In this document: positions 9,416-17,184 of the stretch, piece by piece | Layout of the letters: each line of letters begins with the position of its first letter | How positions within the stretch are numbered: the stretch's first letter is position 1 | Assembly (NCBI RefSeq): GCF_038002165.1 | Contig: NZ_JBBOBR010000001.1 | Span: forward strand, 1,488,001 to 1,552,000 | Length of the DNA stretch: 64,000 bases | DNA from: Cytobacillus sp. FSL H8-0458 | GTDB lineage: Bacteria > Bacillota > Bacilli > Bacillales > Cytobacillaceae | Direction of reading: 5' to 3' | Notes under the pieces: model-generated | Seen by the model: the letters and a program-made list of their open reading frames with translations, nothing else | Told to the model about the DNA's origin: nothing | Databases searched by the model: none | Translations under genes and position numbers: made by a program

Positions 9416-10797
9416 ATCGATTTGTTCTGGCCGGAACTGGAAGCGGTGTCGGAAAAACAACCTTCACAATCGGCATTATGCGTGCGCTGATGAAGCGCGG
9501 GTTAACCGTACAGGGCTTTAAATGCGGTCCTGATTACATTGACCCAACGTATCATACAGCTGTCACCAACCGCCCTTCCCGAAATATTGATAGTTTCATG
9601 ATGTCCCATGATACCGTACGTGCCATTATCGCAAGAGCAAGCCGCGATACTGACGTATCAGTTATTGAGGGAGTAATGGGCTTTTATGACGGCAAATCAC
9701 CATTATCCAATGAAGGATCTGCTGCCCATATTAGCGGGATTACAAAAAGTCCCGTCATTCTAATAGTCAATGCGGCAAGTATGGCAAGAAGTGCGGCGGC
9801 GATAGTCAAAGGTTTTCAAATGCTTGATGAAAGCTCCCATATTGTTGGGGTCCTTGCCAATCAATTAGGAAGCAAAAGTCATTTTGAAATTGTTAAATCA
9901 GCGATTGAACAAGAATGCGGAATTCCTGTCATTGGCTATCTCTCAAAAGGAGCTGTAGGTAAGATGCCAAGCCGTCATCTGGGCTTGGTGCCGGCCATTG
10001 AACGCGGTGATTTAGATTCCTATTTTGAAAGTCTGGCAGAAGCGATTGAAGAAACAGTCGATATTGATCAGCTTCTGGAACTAACGAAAGCACAAGTCCT
10101 GGAGGTTTCCTCTTCGATTTTTGATGCACAGCCAGAAAGGCAGGAAGTACATATTGCGGTTGCCAGAGATGCGGCCTTTAACTTTTACTATGAAGAAAAC
10201 TTAGAATTGCTGCGTGCCCATGGTGCCACATTGCATTTCTTCTCTCCACTCAACAATGAGGAAGTTCCTGAAAGAGCACAGGGGCTTTATATCGGCGGCG
10301 GCTTCCCGGAAGAGTTTGCTGAAGCTTTGGCAAATAATGAGGCAGCCAAGCTATCTATAAAATCAGCGCTGGAACGGGGGCTGCCGACATTGGCAGAATG
10401 CGGCGGCTTTATGTATTTAACAGAAGAAATCGTGGATCGAAAAGGACAGGCATTCCCAATGATCGGTGTGATTCCGGGCAGGGTCAGGATGCAGGATAAA
10501 TTGGCTGCACTCGGGTATCGGGAAATTACAGGTGTTCCTGGCAACTTCCTGATGAATGAAGGAGAGCAGGCAAAAGGGCATGAATTCCATTACTCGGTAT
10601 TCGAAGGGAATCATTCTTCACCGGCCTATTTCAGCAAGGGCCGTTTCCGCTCTCAGAAGGAGGGCTATTTAACTGATAATCTTGCAGCCGGCTATACACA
10701 CTTTCATTTTGCATCGAATCCACAGCTTGTGAAAAATTGGCTGGCAGCTTGTTTGGAGGCAGAACATGAATTATTTCCCGTTATTAATGAATCTTGA
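9412..10797 (+). CDS. cbiA: Cobyrinate a,c-diamide synthase
   Basis: 461 residues, normal for CbiA/CobB. The N-terminal ATPase domain begins with the P-loop GTGSGVGKTTFTIGI, followed by GFKCGPDYIDPTYH and EGVMGFYDG. The C-terminal class I glutamine amidotransferase-like domain has GLYIGGGFPEEFAEAL and the nucleophile Cys330 in LAECGGFMYL. It amidates the a and c side chains of cobyrinate using glutamine and ATP. Start ATG 9412 overlaps the cbiG stop (ATGA) behind GAGGAGGGAAGAGG. Its last 32 bases overlap sirC. Confidence 0.96.
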   Translation: MNRFVLAGTGSGVGKTTFTIGIMRALMKRGLTVQGFKCGPDYIDPTYHTAVTNRPSRNIDSFMMSHDTVRAIIARASRDTDVSVIEGVMGFYDGKSPLSNEGSAAHISGITKSPVILIVNAASMARSAAAIVKGFQMLDESSHIVGVLANQLGSKSHFEIVKSAIEQECGIPVIGYLSKGAVGKMPSRHLGLVPAIERGDLDSYFESLAEAIEETVDIDQLLELTKAQVLEVSSSIFDAQPERQEVHIAVARDAAFNFYYEENLELLRAHGATLHFFSPLNNEEVPERAQGLYIGGGFPEEFAEALANNEAAKLSIKSALERGLPTLAECGGFMYLTEEIVDRKGQAFPMIGVIPGRVRMQDKLAALGYREITGVPGNFLMNEGEQAKGHEFHYSVFEGNHSSPAYFSKGRFRSQKEGYLTDNLAAGYTHFHFASNPQLVKNWLAACLEAEHELFPVINES

Positions 10798-11395
10798 CTA
10801 TAAAAAGGTGGTCATTGTCGGGGGTGGACATGTGGCACGCCAGAAGGCAGAAGCACTCCTGCCAACGAAAGCGAAAGTTACTGTGATCAGCCCGGAGGTT
10901 AATGAAAAATTACAGCAGTATATCCATGAAGGACTGGTGATATGGAAAGAAAAATCCTTCGAACCGGCTGATTTAGATGATGCAGCACTGATATTCGCTG
11001 TCACAAACGACGAAGAAGTCAACAACGCAGTGGAAGAAGCAGCCCAGCATTGGCAGCTGCTTAGCCGTGCAGATGCAAAGGGCCGTGTTGATTTCATTAA
11101 TCCCGCAGTTGTCCGCCGCGGTGAATTCGTCTTGACCGTATCTACATCTGGCGCAAGCCCGGGTCTGACCCGCAAAGTGAAGTCAGAATTAGCAGAGCAA
11201 TATGGAGAGCAATACGCCCAGTATGTACGTTTTTTAAAGGAAGCCCGTCAGCGAATCTTAGAGAAGTTTACCGGGGATGAGAAAAAGCAGCTATTGGCAG
11301 AGCTTTTGGAACCTCAACTATTGGAGTGGATGGAGCAGGGCAATGTTCAGAAGTGTGAAGATTGGCTGCAGCAGCGGATAGGAGAAAAGCAATGA
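10766..11395 (+). CDS. sirC: Precorrin-2 dehydrogenase (SirC / CysG N-terminal type)
   Basis: 209 residues. The N-terminus YFPLLMNLDYKKVVIVGGGHVARQKAE carries the Rossmann NAD-binding glycine cluster; the middle RVDFINPAVVRRGEFVLTVS and STSGASPGLTRKVKSEL are conserved in SirC and CysG-B. It oxidises precorrin-2 to factor II (sirohydrochlorin), the substrate for cobalt insertion by CbiX. ATG 10766 lies inside cbiA behind TTGGAGG with good spacing. Single-domain, without the methylase half of CysG; that activity is the next gene. Confidence 0.9.
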   Translation: MNYFPLLMNLDYKKVVIVGGGHVARQKAEALLPTKAKVTVISPEVNEKLQQYIHEGLVIWKEKSFEPADLDDAALIFAVTNDEEVNNAVEEAAQHWQLLSRADAKGRVDFINPAVVRRGEFVLTVSTSGASPGLTRKVKSELAEQYGEQYAQYVRFLKEARQRILEKFTGDEKKQLLAELLEPQLLEWMEQGNVQKCEDWLQQRIGEKQ

Positions 11396-12153
11396 GCGGA
11401 TTTGTCTATATTGTTGGAGCTGGCCCAGGTGACCCCAAACTGCTCACCATTCGCGGATTGGAGTGCATCCAGCAGGCTGATGTGATTTTATATGACCGTC
11501 TGGTGAATAGAGAGTTATTAACACATGCAAAAGCGGATGCAGAGCTGATTTATTGCGGGAAAGAGCCGGGCAGGCATGGCTTGATTCAGGATGAAATCCA
11601 TCGGGTGCTGGTGGATCAGGCAAACCTGGGCAGGCAGGTACTGCGCTTAAAGGGCGGTGACCCTTTTGTATTTGGAAGAGGTGCAGAAGAAGCGGCAATC
11701 TTGCGGGAAGCAGGTATTCCCTTTGAAATTGTGCCTGGTATAACCGCCGGGATTGCTGCGCCTGCTTATGCCGGGATTCCTGTGACACACCGTGATCATG
11801 CGGCAAGTTTTGCGATTGTGACAGGCCATGGCCGCGCTGAAAAGGAGCAGGATTTTCTAAAGTGGTCTGCGCTTGCTCAAATTGACACGGTCGCCTTTTA
11901 TATGAGCATTGGCAATATTGCTCACATTACGACAAGCTTAATAGCCAATGGCAAAAGCCGAACAACCCCTGCCGCTGTAATTGAATGGGGCACAACCTCC
12001 AACCAGCGGACGATTACAGGAACGCTCGAAAATATTGCAGAGGATATCCAGGTTCATGGCATCTCGAATCCATCGATGATTTTGGTTGGAGATGTGGTTG
12101 GAATACGGGATCAAATTGCCTGGTTTATAGAAAAGGAGCATGAATTATGTTAG
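11392..12153 (+). CDS. cobA: Uroporphyrinogen-III C-methyltransferase
   Basis: 253 residues from ATG 11392, overlapping the sirC stop (ATGA) with ATAGGAG upstream. Signature segments: YIVGAGPGDPKLLTIRG, LRLKGGDPFVFGRGAEEA and the EIVPGITAGIAAPAYAGIP block, followed by VTHRDHAASFAIVTGH. It transfers two methyl groups from SAM to uroporphyrinogen III to give precorrin-2, the branch point to sirohaem and B12. The longer ORF from 11362 has no binding site and overlaps sirC, so it was not used. Confidence 0.96.
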   Translation: MSGFVYIVGAGPGDPKLLTIRGLECIQQADVILYDRLVNRELLTHAKADAELIYCGKEPGRHGLIQDEIHRVLVDQANLGRQVLRLKGGDPFVFGRGAEEAAILREAGIPFEIVPGITAGIAAPAYAGIPVTHRDHAASFAIVTGHGRAEKEQDFLKWSALAQIDTVAFYMSIGNIAHITTSLIANGKSRTTPAAVIEWGTTSNQRTITGTLENIAEDIQVHGISNPSMILVGDVVGIRDQIAWFIEKEHELC

Positions 12154-12701
12154 AAGCCTTGAAAAAACGCCGTGCGATTCGAAACTTTGAATCGCGCGAA
12201 GTAGAACGGGACAAAATCGAAACATTACTAGCAGCAGCCACATATGCACCAAATGACCGCATGCGTGAGCCGTGGCATTTCTATGTATTGCAGGGAGAAA
12301 GTTTAAAGCACTACGAGCAGGTGGCACTTGATTACCTGCAAAAACGCTTTCCGGTGAAGCCGCATTTAGTGAAAAGCTCCATGAAAGCCATCACGAACAC
12401 ACCCCTGATCATCGTCGTGACATCCGCCATTGTTGAAGGCGATGAAGGGGCGACAAAAGATAATGTCTTTGCCGTAAGCAGTGCCATCATGTCCATGTGG
12501 CTGATGGCCGAACAGCTGGGATTAGGCATGGTATGGCGAACAAGAGGCGTTGGCTTGGTGCATGATACCGCACTGCATGATTTTATCGGTGCATCCGGCC
12601 AGGAGCAATTAGTGGGGACGCTATGCATCGGCTACCCGGCAGAAGAAATTGCTTCCGAGAAAAAGCGTACACCATTTGCTGAAAAGACAACTTGGCTGTA
12701 A
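12147..12701 (+). CDS. Nitroreductase-family flavoprotein in the B12 operon
   Basis: 184 residues. LKKRRAIRNFESREVERDKI with AATYAPNDRMREPWHFYVL is the FMN-binding start of nitroreductase-fold proteins, and GLGMVWRTRGVG with LVGTLCIGYPAEE matches the C-terminal half. ATG 12147 overlaps the cobA end by 7 bases. The position between cobA and cobO corresponds, as I recall, to cbiY of the P. megaterium operon. Candidate roles are reduction of the cobalt of cobyrinate diamide before adenosylation, or a BluB-like reaction; the sequence alone does not decide. BluB-specific residues were not evident to me. Confidence 0.85.
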   Translation: MLEALKKRRAIRNFESREVERDKIETLLAAATYAPNDRMREPWHFYVLQGESLKHYEQVALDYLQKRFPVKPHLVKSSMKAITNTPLIIVVTSAIVEGDEGATKDNVFAVSSAIMSMWLMAEQLGLGMVWRTRGVGLVHDTALHDFIGASGQEQLVGTLCIGYPAEEIASEKKRTPFAEKTTWL

Positions 12702-12714
12702 GGAGGAATGGTTT

Positions 12715-13254
12715 ATGGCACAAAAAGGGATGCTGCTGGTTTATACAGGCAATGGCAAAGGAAAAACAACCGCCTCGCTTGGTGTCGCATTAAGGGCAAT
12801 TGGCCGGGGCATGAAGGTGAAATACTTTCAATTTATTAAATCACCGGAACGTACATATGGTGAACAGCTGGCGCTCAGGAAACTGGGTGTTGAAACCGTG
12901 CAGCTGGGAATCGGGTTTACATGGACGAAAACACCGGATGAACACCGTGAAGCACTTGCAAAAGCCTGGCAGACGGTAAAAGAAGAATTAAAAGATGAAA
13001 CAACAGATGTATTGGTGCTGGACGAACTGAATAATGCCCTGGCTATCACACGGTTTCCAATTGACGATGTGCTGCCATTAGCTGAGGTGTTAGACGCCAT
13101 TCAAAACCGTCCAAAAAAAATGCATCTAGTCATCACAGGGCGTTCTGCACATCCAGCCATTCTTGATATAGCCGATTTAGTGTCTACCATCGATGCCACT
13201 AAACATTATTATGCCGAACAGGATGTTAAAGCCATGAAGGGGCTGGAGTTTTAA
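12715..13254 (+). CDS. cobO: Cob(I)yrinic acid a,c-diamide adenosyltransferase (CobO/BtuR type)
   Basis: 179 residues from ATG 12715, which lies 8 bases after AAGGAGG; an ATG at 12708 is too close to that site. The P-loop is LVYTGNGKGKTTASLGVALRA, unusual in binding the ATP that donates the adenosyl group. VLVLDELNNALAI and LVITGRSAHPAILDIADLVS are typical CobO segments. It attaches the 5'-deoxyadenosyl group to the reduced corrinoid. Last gene of the overlapping biosynthetic run; a 64-base gap follows. Confidence 0.95.
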   Translation: MAQKGMLLVYTGNGKGKTTASLGVALRAIGRGMKVKYFQFIKSPERTYGEQLALRKLGVETVQLGIGFTWTKTPDEHREALAKAWQTVKEELKDETTDVLVLDELNNALAITRFPIDDVLPLAEVLDAIQNRPKKMHLVITGRSAHPAILDIADLVSTIDATKHYYAEQDVKAMKGLEF

Positions 13255-13318
13255 GCAGCCTGCCCAAGTATTTAGTACCCTGTATCTTTTTAGGTTTTGA
13301 AAATTGAGGTGAAATTCA

Positions 13319-14155
13319 ATGTTAAAAGAATCCCCTATGCAATACGATTATGAGAAGCTCTGGAAGGAAGGCATGCTGGATTGGCATGGCAGGATGCCGG
13401 AGCGAATGATTGATGATGAGCTTGAAGAAGCTTTTTGGATGCAGTCCATAAAGAAAAAAAGATACAAGGAAACAGATGAGTATGCCAAAAAGATCTACGA
13501 AAAAATGAAGGCGCATATCCCGGAAGACTCTACCTGTATTGAATTCGGTCCGGGATGGGGCAACTATACCTTTCCGCTCAGCCAGGATGTCAGAAGTTTA
13601 ACGCTTGTGGATGGTTCAAAGAGTGTGCTCGCTTACTTAAAGCAGTACTTTGAAGAGGATGCCCCTATCCAGTTTGTACACAGCAAATGGGAAGAAGTGC
13701 ATTTGGAGCCGCATGATGTCGTGGTTGGTGTGAACTGCTTTTATCGGATGTATGAAATGAATGAAGCGCTGAAGAAAATGAACAGGCTGGCCAAAAAGCG
13801 TGCCATTATCGGCTTAACAACAGGGCCTATTCAGCCTCATTACGTCCTATTGGATGAGCAGTTTGGCTATGACATTAATTACCCGCGCCGGGATTACATC
13901 ATGATCGTCAACATGCTGTACCAGTTAGGCATTTATGCAGATTGTGAAATGATAAAGCTTGAGCGGGAGCATCGTTATGATACATTGCAGCAGTTAATTG
14001 ATGCCGGGAGCAAGAAAATCTTATCTCCCCGGTTTGAACAAGCACATGTGGGTGCCTCCTTGGAACAATTTATTTCCAAAGAGGATGGCCAATATGTGTA
14101 CCGTTACCCTTTCCATGCAGCAATCATCAGCTGGGAGCCTAAGAAGCATATATGA
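13319..14155 (+). CDS. Class I SAM-dependent methyltransferase of unknown substrate
   Basis: 278 residues. CIEFGPGWGNYTFPL is a good SAM-binding motif I, with LTLVDGSKSVLAYL as the acidic second strand. ATG 13319 follows TTGAGGTG. Its stop overlaps the start of btuC (ATGA), so it is translationally tied to the cobalamin uptake genes. Such a pairing suggests a task on a corrinoid or on another cargo of the transporter, but nothing in the protein identifies the substrate. Confidence 0.8.
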   Translation: MLKESPMQYDYEKLWKEGMLDWHGRMPERMIDDELEEAFWMQSIKKKRYKETDEYAKKIYEKMKAHIPEDSTCIEFGPGWGNYTFPLSQDVRSLTLVDGSKSVLAYLKQYFEEDAPIQFVHSKWEEVHLEPHDVVVGVNCFYRMYEMNEALKKMNRLAKKRAIIGLTTGPIQPHYVLLDEQFGYDINYPRRDYIMIVNMLYQLGIYADCEMIKLEREHRYDTLQQLIDAGSKKILSPRFEQAHVGASLEQFISKEDGQYVYRYPFHAAIISWEPKKHI

Positions 14156-15192
14156 CCAATGCACGATTTACTTTACTGATAGCTGCACTGGCCGCAGGGC
14201 TGCTTGCTTCCATGACCTTTGCCGTGATGGTAGGATCTGTGGACATTACCCCGAGCCTTATTTGGGCAGTGCTATTCTCCAAGCTGGGTATATTCATAGA
14301 AACAGATGCTTCTAAGGCACAGACAGTTATTATTTGGGATATACGATTCCCTCGTATCGTACTTGCAGCCATTGTAGGTGCCGCACTGGCCATTTGCGGG
14401 GCGGCCATTCAAGCATTAGTGAAAAATTCGATAGCAGATCCTTACATTCTCGGAGTATCTTCAGGAGCATCCGTTGGAGCGGCATCTGTCATTTTACTTG
14501 GTGCATTCAGCGTTTTGGGGGTCTATGCCATATCCCTTGCCGCATTTTTAGGTGCCATTTTTGCGGTCATGACTGTGTTTTTTTTAGCACGTGTCAATGG
14601 ACGCATATCGGTCATTCGTCTGCTTTTGGCGGGGATTGCGGTTTCGATGGTATTATCCGCCATTACCAACTTTATGCTGATGATGTCCAAGCAGCAGGGC
14701 GGCATTCAAGCGGTCATGCATTGGATGCTCGGCAGTCTGGCAGGCGCGAAATGGTCCAATCTTGGCTTCCCATTTTTTTCACTGCTGCTGGTTTTTATTC
14801 TGCTGCTCATGAATTATCGGCAGCTTAATGCTTTATTGCTTGGAGAGGAAACGGCAGCGACACTTGGCGTTAATCTGGACCGGTTTCGAATCTTTATCAT
14901 TCTCTTTGTATCTCTTCTGACCGGTGTGGTCGTCGCGGTCAGCGGAAGCATTGGCTTCGTCGGTCTGATCATCCCTCACATCGTGCGGATGATGGTGGGA
15001 TCTAATTACAAAATGGTTCTCCCGATAAGCGCCCTAATCGGGGCCACTTTCTTAGTTTGGGCGGATATGGCAGCACGTATGGTGCTGGCGCCTGAAGAAA
15101 TGCCAATCGGGATTATTACCGCTATTTGCGGAAGCCCATTCTTTATTTGGATGCTTAGGCGAAAGCGTTATTCTTTTGGGGACGGTGAATAA
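14152..15192 (+). CDS. btuC: FecCD/BtuC-type ABC transporter permease
   Basis: 346 residues, strongly hydrophobic with about ten membrane segments. ADPYILGVSSGASVGAA, GAAIQALVKN and the C-terminal SGSIGFVGLIIPHIVRMMVG are hallmark motifs of BtuC/FecCD permeases. It forms the channel of an importer with the next two genes. Family members carry B12 or iron-siderophores; the neighbourhood and the single-solute operon favour B12 or cobinamide. Start ATG 14152 overlaps the methyltransferase stop. Confidence 0.88.
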   Translation: MTNARFTLLIAALAAGLLASMTFAVMVGSVDITPSLIWAVLFSKLGIFIETDASKAQTVIIWDIRFPRIVLAAIVGAALAICGAAIQALVKNSIADPYILGVSSGASVGAASVILLGAFSVLGVYAISLAAFLGAIFAVMTVFFLARVNGRISVIRLLLAGIAVSMVLSAITNFMLMMSKQQGGIQAVMHWMLGSLAGAKWSNLGFPFFSLLLVFILLLMNYRQLNALLLGEETAATLGVNLDRFRIFIILFVSLLTGVVVAVSGSIGFVGLIIPHIVRMMVGSNYKMVLPISALIGATFLVWADMAARMVLAPEEMPIGIITAICGSPFFIWMLRRKRYSFGDGE

Positions 15193-15194
15193 GG

Positions 15195-15959
15195 ATGATC
15201 CAGGTCAAAAATGTGTCCCTTTCAGTGCCGGACAAGCAAATCTTAAACAATATCAATTTTACAGTTGAACAAGGGAGATTCGTTGGCATCATTGGACCGA
15301 ATGGCAGCGGAAAATCTACGATGCTAAAAGTTATTTATCGTCATTTAAAACAAACGAGCGGTTTAGTAACGTTATATGAAAAAGATATTCTCGATATCTC
15401 ACAGAAAAAGCTTGCTCAGGAGTTAGCTGTTGTCAGTCAGGAAACACCAGTGCTTTTTGATTTTACGGTAAAAGACTTAGTCATGATGGGGCGGACGCCA
15501 TACAAAAAATGGCTTGCCGCTGACAACAGGGAAGACTTTGCCATTGTGGAAGAAAGCATGAGGCTCGCAAATGTGCTTTACTTGGAAAACCGCACGTTCA
15601 GCCAATTATCCGGCGGCGAGAAAAAAAGGGTGATGCTTGCTCGCGCCCTTGCGCAGCAGGCAAATCTATTAATTCTGGATGAACCGACCAATCACCTGGA
15701 TATTGAACATCAATATCAATTAATGGATTTAGTGAAGGATCTGCCAATCACGATTGTGGCAGCCCTCCATGATTTAAACCTGGCAGCCGGGTATTGCGAT
15801 GAACTCCTTGTCATGAACGATGGAGCTCTTTATATGGCGGGGACACCCGAGCAAGTCCTGACAGAAGAGACATTAAGAGAAGTCTTCCATATGCAAGCAG
15901 GTGTTTCGAAAAACCCATTTACCAAAAAACTTCATTTATTTTTTTACACAAACGATTAA
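15195..15959 (+). CDS. btuD: ABC transporter ATP-binding protein (BtuD/FecE type)
   Basis: 254 residues. Walker A GPNGSGKST (about residue 34), the Q-loop in VVSQETPVLFDFTV, signature LSGGEKKRV, Walker B LLILDEPTNHLDI and the H-loop in ALHDLNL are all intact. It energises the permease encoded three bases upstream. Start ATG 15195 is preceded by AATAAGG. Assignment to B12 rather than iron comes from context. Confidence 0.88.
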   Translation: MIQVKNVSLSVPDKQILNNINFTVEQGRFVGIIGPNGSGKSTMLKVIYRHLKQTSGLVTLYEKDILDISQKKLAQELAVVSQETPVLFDFTVKDLVMMGRTPYKKWLAADNREDFAIVEESMRLANVLYLENRTFSQLSGGEKKRVMLARALAQQANLLILDEPTNHLDIEHQYQLMDLVKDLPITIVAALHDLNLAAGYCDELLVMNDGALYMAGTPEQVLTEETLREVFHMQAGVSKNPFTKKLHLFFYTND

Positions 15960-15976
15960 ATGGAATTGAGGTACCT

Positions 15977-16969
15977 ATGAACATGAAAATCAGCAGAATT
16001 TGGGCTTTACTGGTCTTAGCGTCCGCATTATTATTGGCGGCATGCTCAGCAGAAGAAGCAAATACAGCAAAGGTGAAAAGTGAGCAAGCGGAGCAAACCG
16101 AGAAAGTGGTTATTGAAAATGAAGGATTTGTGAATGAATACGAAGAAGCGCCCAAGCGTGCTATATCATTGAATCAGCATGTGACCGAAATTATGCTGGC
16201 GCTTAGCTTAGAAGATTCAATGGCCGGTACGGCATTTTTGGATAACGAGATTTATGATCCCTTACAGGAGGCATACGACAAAGTTCCAGTACTGGCAGAT
16301 CAATATCCATCAAAAGAGCAAGTCATATCAGAAGAAGCAGACTTTCTATATGGCGGCTGGGAAAGTGCCTTCAATGAGAAAAATATTGCAACACGTGAAG
16401 AACTAAAGGAATTAGGTATTAACAGCTACTTACAATCATCATCAGTGAAAGTGGCACCCACCCTGGAAGATGTCTATAGTGACATCCGCAGCATTTCAAA
16501 AATTTTCCGGGTTGAAGAACGCGGGGAAAAACTAATTGATCAAATGAATCAAGAAATTGAAGCCATTACATCACAATTGCCGGAAGTAAAAGAGCCGCTG
16601 AAGGTCCTGGTTTACGATAGCGGTGAAACAGATGTATTCACAGCCACACAAAACTTCATGAATACCCTTGTCACAATGGCAGGAGGCCATAATGTCTTCG
16701 GGGATGTAAAAGGAAACTGGGCTACCGTCTCAAAAGAAGACGCAGTAGAACGCCAGCCTGATGTCATAGTAGTGATAGATTATGGCTCAACAACTGCCGA
16801 ACAAAAAATAGAATTCCTTAAAAAGGACCCGGCCTTAAGCCAGACACCAGCCGTACAAAACGAACGCTTTGTCATCCTGCCTTTATCAGCAGCATCTGAA
16901 GGAGTTCGAGTTGGGGAAGCGCTTGAGGTTTTGGCAAAAGGATTTTATCCGGAGGTTTTTAAAAACTAG
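15977..16969 (+). CDS. btuF: Cobalamin/corrinoid-binding lipoprotein (BtuF type)
   Basis: 330 residues. A lipoprotein signal peptide ends at LLLAAC with the lipidated Cys23, so the protein is anchored outside the membrane. The mature part is a class III periplasmic-binding fold: RAISLNQHVTEIMLALSLED, LYGGWESAFNEK, LVYDSGETDVF and a late GGHNVFGDVKGNWATVSKED block. ATG 15977 follows TTGAGG. Together with btuCD it completes an importer. Iron-siderophore binding cannot be excluded from sequence, but the B12 setting supports corrinoid uptake. Confidence 0.86.
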   Translation: MNMKISRIWALLVLASALLLAACSAEEANTAKVKSEQAEQTEKVVIENEGFVNEYEEAPKRAISLNQHVTEIMLALSLEDSMAGTAFLDNEIYDPLQEAYDKVPVLADQYPSKEQVISEEADFLYGGWESAFNEKNIATREELKELGINSYLQSSSVKVAPTLEDVYSDIRSISKIFRVEERGEKLIDQMNQEIEAITSQLPEVKEPLKVLVYDSGETDVFTATQNFMNTLVTMAGGHNVFGDVKGNWATVSKEDAVERQPDVIVVIDYGSTTAEQKIEFLKKDPALSQTPAVQNERFVILPLSAASEGVRVGEALEVLAKGFYPEVFKN

Positions 16970-17017
16970 GTTGTTTTTTTACATTTTGTTGGAGTAGAAC
17001 CTTAGTTTAACCGCTGA

Positions 17018-17143
17018 GTTGATTGGAGCGGAGGGCACTTGACTCCAGTTAGAGCAGCGGGACAGGTGAGACCCCACAGGCGCAGGCGCCGAGGAGGCTC
17101 ACCGCACGCCCCACGAAAGCAAGTGTCTGGAGCGGAAATCAAC
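17018..17143. repeat. Structured intergenic repeat of the Bacillaceae type
   Basis: A G+C-rich 126-base block in an AT-richer gap. Its ends are inverted (GTTGATT at 17018, AATCAAC ending at 17143), GGAGCGGA occurs near both ends, and inner parts pair (GCACTTGACTCC with the AAGCAAGTGTCTGG region; GGTGAG-CCCC with GAGGCTCACC). The block closely resembles a very common intergenic element I know from many Bacillus-group genomes. No sensible ORF lies in it. It may act as a folded RNA at the end of the btu transcript. Confidence 0.75.
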
Positions 17144-17184
17144 GGACCATTTTTAACTGAAATTTTATAGAGGGAGGACACCAA

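Noticed and set aside
14334..14828. 164-residue plus-strand ORF in another frame
   Set aside because: Lies wholly inside btuC; Cys/His/Arg-rich composition, no binding site; a shadow frame.
17002..17184. 60-residue minus-strand ORF in the repeat
   Set aside because: Made by the G+C-rich intergenic repeat; Arg/Pro-rich, no start signals.
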